Assembly: GCA_964511185.1 (NCBI GenBank)
Contig: CAZEDU010000001.1
Coordinates: forward strand, 101,787-165,786
DNA from: CAZEDU01 sp964511185
Lineage (GTDB): Bacteria > Myxococcota > Myxococcia > Myxococcales > Myxococcaceae
Reading direction: 5' to 3'
Length of the DNA: 64,000 bases
The position numbers and the translations under genes were made by a program. This document shows positions 61,094-64,000 of this stretch, piece by piece. Below the pieces are notes generated by a model. It had not been told where the DNA came from, searched no databases, and saw only the letters and a list, made by a program, of their open reading frames with translations. Each line of letters begins with the position of its first letter. Positions within the stretch are counted from its first letter, which is position 1.

Positions 61094-61525
61094 TTAACTC
61101 CCCACGGGGGAGAGGGCGAGAATCAGCTGCCCCTTCTCGTGCGCGCCGACGCGCTGGTACACCGAGCCCGAACGGCCGAGCTGCACGGTCGCCTCGGCGC
61201 CCGGGCCTTTCACCTTCACCGTGGCGGTGCCGTCCTTCAGCTCGATCATCGTGAGCGACACCGACTTGGTGTTGGGGAGCTTCACGTCTACGGGCTTGGA
61301 CTGGGCCAGCGCGACCTTCTGGCTGAGCAGCCGCACGTACGACGTGAAGAAAATCTTCGCGCTGTCGAACTCTTCCTTCATCGCCTTCAGGCTGACCGGG
61401 TCGATGCGGTTGCCTTCGTTCGAGGCGTAGACCACGTCGGCCATCACCTCGACCTTCGGCTCGACCACCTGCGCGAACGCGGCGCCCGCGCCGAGCGCGG
61501 CCAACACACCGAGCAGCTTGAACAC
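61094..61525 (-). CDS. Unknown periplasmic protein of the sigma-factor operon
   Basis: A 143-residue exported protein with a signal peptide cut near AAFAQ. The mature part is a short helix region (LKAMKEEFDSAKIFFTSYVRLLSQK) and a beta-rich C-terminal half (VSLTMIELKDGTATVKVKG). Start GTG 61525 follows a GGGGGGAA stretch. It lies 17 bases after the anti-sigma gene on the same strand, so it is probably cotranscribed and could feed envelope status to the anti-sigma factor. No family recognised. Confidence 0.7.
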   Translation of the reverse strand: MFKLLGVLAALGAGAAFAQVVEPKVEVMADVVYASNEGNRIDPVSLKAMKEEFDSAKIFFTSYVRLLSQKVALAQSKPVDVKLPNTKSVSLTMIELKDGTATVKVKGPGAEATVQLGRSGSVYQRVGAHEKGQLILALSPVGS

Positions 61526-61542
61526 GTTCCCCCCAAGTGACC

Positions 61543-62154
61543 TCACAGCTCGCCTCCGTTGGGCTCTCGCAGCTTGTTCTCGGGTGGCGCGTCGCGCTCC
61601 ACCTCTTCGTGTGCCTCGCCGCCGGTGCCGGGCTGCTCCGGCGCCTGCTCGGTGTCGACGAGCCAGATGATGGCGTTGCCCGACTTGGTCTTGAGCACCT
61701 CGGGCCGGCTCTGCTTGCCCTGCTCCGGCGCCACCGACTTCACCGCCATCCGCTCTTGCGCGTAACCTTCGGGGATCGGCTGCCGGGTGAGCACGCTGAC
61801 CGTCACCACCAAGGCCGCCATCGCCGTGGCGAAGCCCGCGAGGAGCGGGCCGCGCTGGTGCAGGAAGAGCTCCTGCAGCGACAGCTTGATCCGCTCGAGG
61901 AAGGGCGGCTTCTCGGGCGTCACCCGCGCCAGCACCTTGGTCGAGAAGTCCTTGAAGTCCACCTCGTCGGCCAGCATCTCCATGCCCACGCGCAGCAGGC
62001 CCGACTCGGCCCGAAGGTCCGCGACGCGCATCGTGCAGTCCTTGCACGCCGCCATGTGCCGCTCGACCTGCGTGCGCGCGGCGACAGGAAGCTCGCCGTC
62101 GATGAAGGGCGACAGGAGCGGACGGAAGGTCTGGCAGGCAGGGTTCGTGGGCAT
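61543..62154 (-). CDS. Zinc-finger anti-sigma factor
   Basis: A 203-residue membrane protein. The anti-sigma zinc motif is His33-x3-Cys37-x2-Cys40 (HMAACKDC) in the cytoplasmic N-terminal domain. One transmembrane helix spans about residues 102-123 and the C-terminal 80 residues are periplasmic, ending in a Glu/Pro-rich tail. It should hold the ECF sigma factor encoded just upstream (46-base gap) until a signal releases it, often by proteolysis. Confidence 0.9.
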   Translation of the reverse strand: MPTNPACQTFRPLLSPFIDGELPVAARTQVERHMAACKDCTMRVADLRAESGLLRVGMEMLADEVDFKDFSTKVLARVTPEKPPFLERIKLSLQELFLHQRGPLLAGFATAMAALVVTVSVLTRQPIPEGYAQERMAVKSVAPEQGKQSRPEVLKTKSGNAIIWLVDTEQAPEQPGTGGEAHEEVERDAPPENKLREPNGGEL

Positions 62155-62200
62155 GACTTAGTCGGTGACGACCGCTCTCAATTGATATTTCCCAGGCGGA

Positions 62201-62821
62201 TCATTCGCTCCCTATCCCACTCTTCGCTTCGCCCAACTCAAGGTACTCGCTCAAGATTTTTTGCACCTTGAGCCGAGCGTGAAACAGGCGCGACATCACG
62301 GTGCCCTTGGGAATGTCGAGCACCCGCGCCAAATCCTCGTACGACATGCCTTCGATTTCCCTCAGGAGCAAGATGGCCCGGTGCTTTTCGGGCACCTGCT
62401 CGAGCGCCTCCTGAATCTTCTCGGCCAGCTCCCGGCGCAGCGCGCTCTTCTGCGGGTTGGTGCCCAGGCGCGACCCCAGGGCGCCCAGGTGCGCCTCCGC
62501 CGAGTCGACCTGCAAGGTCTCGTCGAACTCCACGTCCTCGGTCTTGCCGCCGGCCTTGCGCCGACGAATCACGTCGATGCAGACGTTGACGGTGATGCGG
62601 TACAGCCAAGTGTAGAAAGACGAGTCGCCCTTGAAGTGGTCCAGGTACTTGTAGACCTTCACGAACGCTTCTTGCGAGACGTCGTAGGCCTCCTCGCGGT
62701 CTTTGAGCATACCGAGCGCAACCGAGTACACCTTGCGCTGGTAGCGCTCGACCAAGAGCTTGAAGGCGCGCTGATCACCAGACCGAACGCGCTTGACCAG
62801 GGTTAAGTCGTCAGTCGCCAA
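62201..62821 (-). CDS. ECF sigma factor, RpoE1-like
   Basis: A 206-residue ECF sigma factor. Region 2 reads AYDVSQEAFVKVYKYLDHFKGDSSFYTWLYRITVNVCIDVIRRRK (about residues 46-90); region 4 has ILLLREIEGMSYEDLARVLDIPKGTVMSRLFHARLKV. It resembles Myxococcus RpoE1, linked there to motility behaviour. The start is a TTG at 62821; no better codon lies in frame. Cotranscribed with its anti-sigma factor. Confidence 0.93.
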   Translation of the reverse strand: MATDDLTLVKRVRSGDQRAFKLLVERYQRKVYSVALGMLKDREEAYDVSQEAFVKVYKYLDHFKGDSSFYTWLYRITVNVCIDVIRRRKAGGKTEDVEFDETLQVDSAEAHLGALGSRLGTNPQKSALRRELAEKIQEALEQVPEKHRAILLLREIEGMSYEDLARVLDIPKGTVMSRLFHARLKVQKILSEYLELGEAKSGIGSE

Positions 62822-62882
62822 GACGAAAAAACCTTAGCGTGGGCCCTGGGGCGAAGCGAGAACTACGACGGTTCGCTCAACG

Positions 62883-64000
62883 CTAGAACGCGGCGAGGAC
62901 GATGGCGGCGAGCGCGCCGGCGAGCAGGAGCAGCACGGCCGCGAACGCCATGCGGTCGAGCTGCTCTCGGCCGATGTGGCCTTCCTCGAAGGCGTCGGCG
63001 CCCTCGCGGTAGCGGTGGAGCCAGTTCCACAGCATGTTGCTGCCCAGAACTTTTCCGCGGTGCCGGCTCGACTGGCCGGTGCTCTCGCCCGGCTCGTATT
63101 GGCTCTGCACTTCGACCGGCTTGATGAGCACCTTGCCGCCTTGGGCGATGAGCACGTTCGCGCGTACCTGCTCGGCGTGCGCGGCGCGCTCCGCCTCTCC
63201 CCGCGCTCGGCTGGAGCCGTGCGCGACCTCCGCCTGCGCGGAAGCCGCCTTGAGCTCGGTGCCTTGCGGCGGGGTGACGGTGCGCGCATGCGGCAACGTC
63301 GGCGCATCGGGCGTGGCCTTTTGCTGCAGCTGCGGCGGAGGCGGCGCCTCGTAGCGCTGGCCGAAGCGGTCGGTGGGAGGCCAGTTGGCCGGCGCGTCGA
63401 ACTTGGCGGTCTGCGCCTTGTGCTGCGCCTCCTCCGGCGTCTTCGCTTGCAGCACCTCGCGCGCGACCTCCACCCCGTTCTGCCCGGTGCGCTTCTCGCG
63501 CAGCTCGGAGAAGCCCAAGGACTGCAGCACGTCGGCGAACTTGCGGACGAGCGACTGCTTCTCTTCCGGCGGCAGCGGCTTTCCCTGAACGAAGCCCTGC
63601 GCGCCTTCGGGTTGAGGGCTTTGACCTTCTCCCTGAGACTTGCCCTTCGCGTCCGCGGGCTGGGGCCTCAAGCCTCCCGCGAGCGCGACGAACTTCTCGG
63701 CGTAGTTTGCGAAGAACTCGAACACCCGCTCGGCCTTGCTCTCCGGCTTGAGCCGAGGGTGCTCGACGAGCTGGTCGCGCACGAGCGCGTAGTCGGAAGC
63801 GAATTTTTGCGGGAGCTGATCCGGCTCGTACACCCGGTTCAGGTCGGGCGCGAGCCGGCCCACGTCCTTCGGCGCCAACGAGCGCGCGTCGCCATGGCTC
63901 CAGTGCACGTAGGACTCGAGCGTCTGCTCGAACGCCCCATCGGCGGTGCTCACCGTCACGGTGACGTGCGTGGGGTTCGAGGCGCGCGAGGCGCTCCCCC
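62883..64000 (-). CDS. Unknown tail-anchored protein, 5' end beyond the window
   Basis: The frame is open to the window edge (at least 372 codons), with a GTG at 63959 that is probably internal because protein-like sequence (THVTVTVSTAD) continues upstream. The protein has an N-terminal helical domain, a low-complexity Pro/Gln/Glu-rich middle, an alanine-rich AHGSSRARGEAERAAHAEQ region, and one C-terminal transmembrane helix (AFAAVLLLLAGALAAIVLAAF). A VLIAQGGKVLIKPVEVQS segment precedes the helix. Function unknown. Confidence 0.68.
   Translation of the reverse strand, partial: GSASRASNPTHVTVTVSTADGAFEQTLESYVHWSHGDARSLAPKDVGRLAPDLNRVYEPDQLPQKFASDYALVRDQLVEHPRLKPESKAERVFEFFANYAEKFVALAGGLRPQPADAKGKSQGEGQSPQPEGAQGFVQGKPLPPEEKQSLVRKFADVLQSLGFSELREKRTGQNGVEVAREVLQAKTPEEAQHKAQTAKFDAPANWPPTDRFGQRYEAPPPPQLQQKATPDAPTLPHARTVTPPQGTELKAASAQAEVAHGSSRARGEAERAAHAEQVRANVLIAQGGKVLIKPVEVQSQYEPGESTGQSSRHRGKVLGSNMLWNWLHRYREGADAFEEGHIGREQLDRMAFAAVLLLLAGALAAIVLAAF

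Overview
This 64-kb window comes from a GC-rich bacterial chromosome that reads like a myxobacterium or close relative (Myxococcota). The evidence is a chemosensory cluster with the gene content and order of the Myxococcus Dif pathway, an MglA-family GTPase, an RpoE1-like ECF sigma factor next to a zinc-finger anti-sigma factor, many lipoproteins, MopE/thrombospondin-3 calcium-binding repeats and several large soluble histidine kinases. Taxonomy is inferred from gene content only. I see no rRNA, tRNA, CRISPR array, prophage or intact insertion sequence. A 10-N assembly gap at 33106-33115 shows that this is scaffolded draft sequence. Both window ends cut a gene.

Layout. 1-3882 (+ with one - gene): end of a diguanylate cyclase, an unusually hairpin-rich leader, archaeal/eukaryotic-type prolyl-tRNA synthetase, and three small unknown genes. 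3879-11528 (-): a complete branched-chain amino acid ABC operon (livJ-livH-livM-livG-livF) whose last gene is coupled to a multi-GAF histidine kinase. 11692-15215: a cyclic-nucleotide-binding protein, an eight-repeat TSP3 lipoprotein and small unknowns. 15216-19203 (-): TerC transporter, a Lys-rich-tailed protein, grpE and dnaK. 19300-24961: two tandem CE2-like esterase lipoproteins, the N-end-rule leucyltransferase bpt, osmC, and larB-larC of the nickel-pincer cofactor pathway. 25018-29998 (-): Dif-like operon MCP-cheW-cheY-cheA-cheC. 30059-33233 (-): MglA-like GTPase, PocR-domain histidine kinase, thiL. 33382-39714: GNAT acetyltransferase, four-helix-bundle gene beside a period-6 array, DinG-like helicase, zinc-ribbon protein, site-2 protease and three envelope or membrane genes. 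39820-45212: pilin-like secreted protein, vapBC, hrcA and unknowns. 45300-48774 (-): a stressosome operon (rsbS, long rsbT, rsbX, second RsbT/RsbW-like ATPase, rsbR, GAF-like protein). 48918-55172: aldehyde dehydrogenase, DUF1992 protein, outer-membrane protein, a truncated DUF4143 ATPase, a papain-fold-like protein and a CPBP protease. 55314-60969 (+): arginine operon argC-argJB(fusion)-argR-argF and a CarB-like apparent pseudoenzyme. 61094-64000 (-): sigma/anti-sigma pair with a coupled periplasmic protein and a partial membrane protein.

Most interesting signals. (1) The arginine operon combines an ArgJ-ArgB fusion, a CarB C-terminal-half homologue that has lost its metal ligands, and AT-rich palindromes both before argC and inside argC, the latter written with atypical codons. 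(2) A dispersed non-coding composite repeat occurs at least three times, one copy carrying a 50-bp palindrome. (3) The stressosome operon has extra parts. (4) Three hairpin plus T6 structures lie in series before proS.
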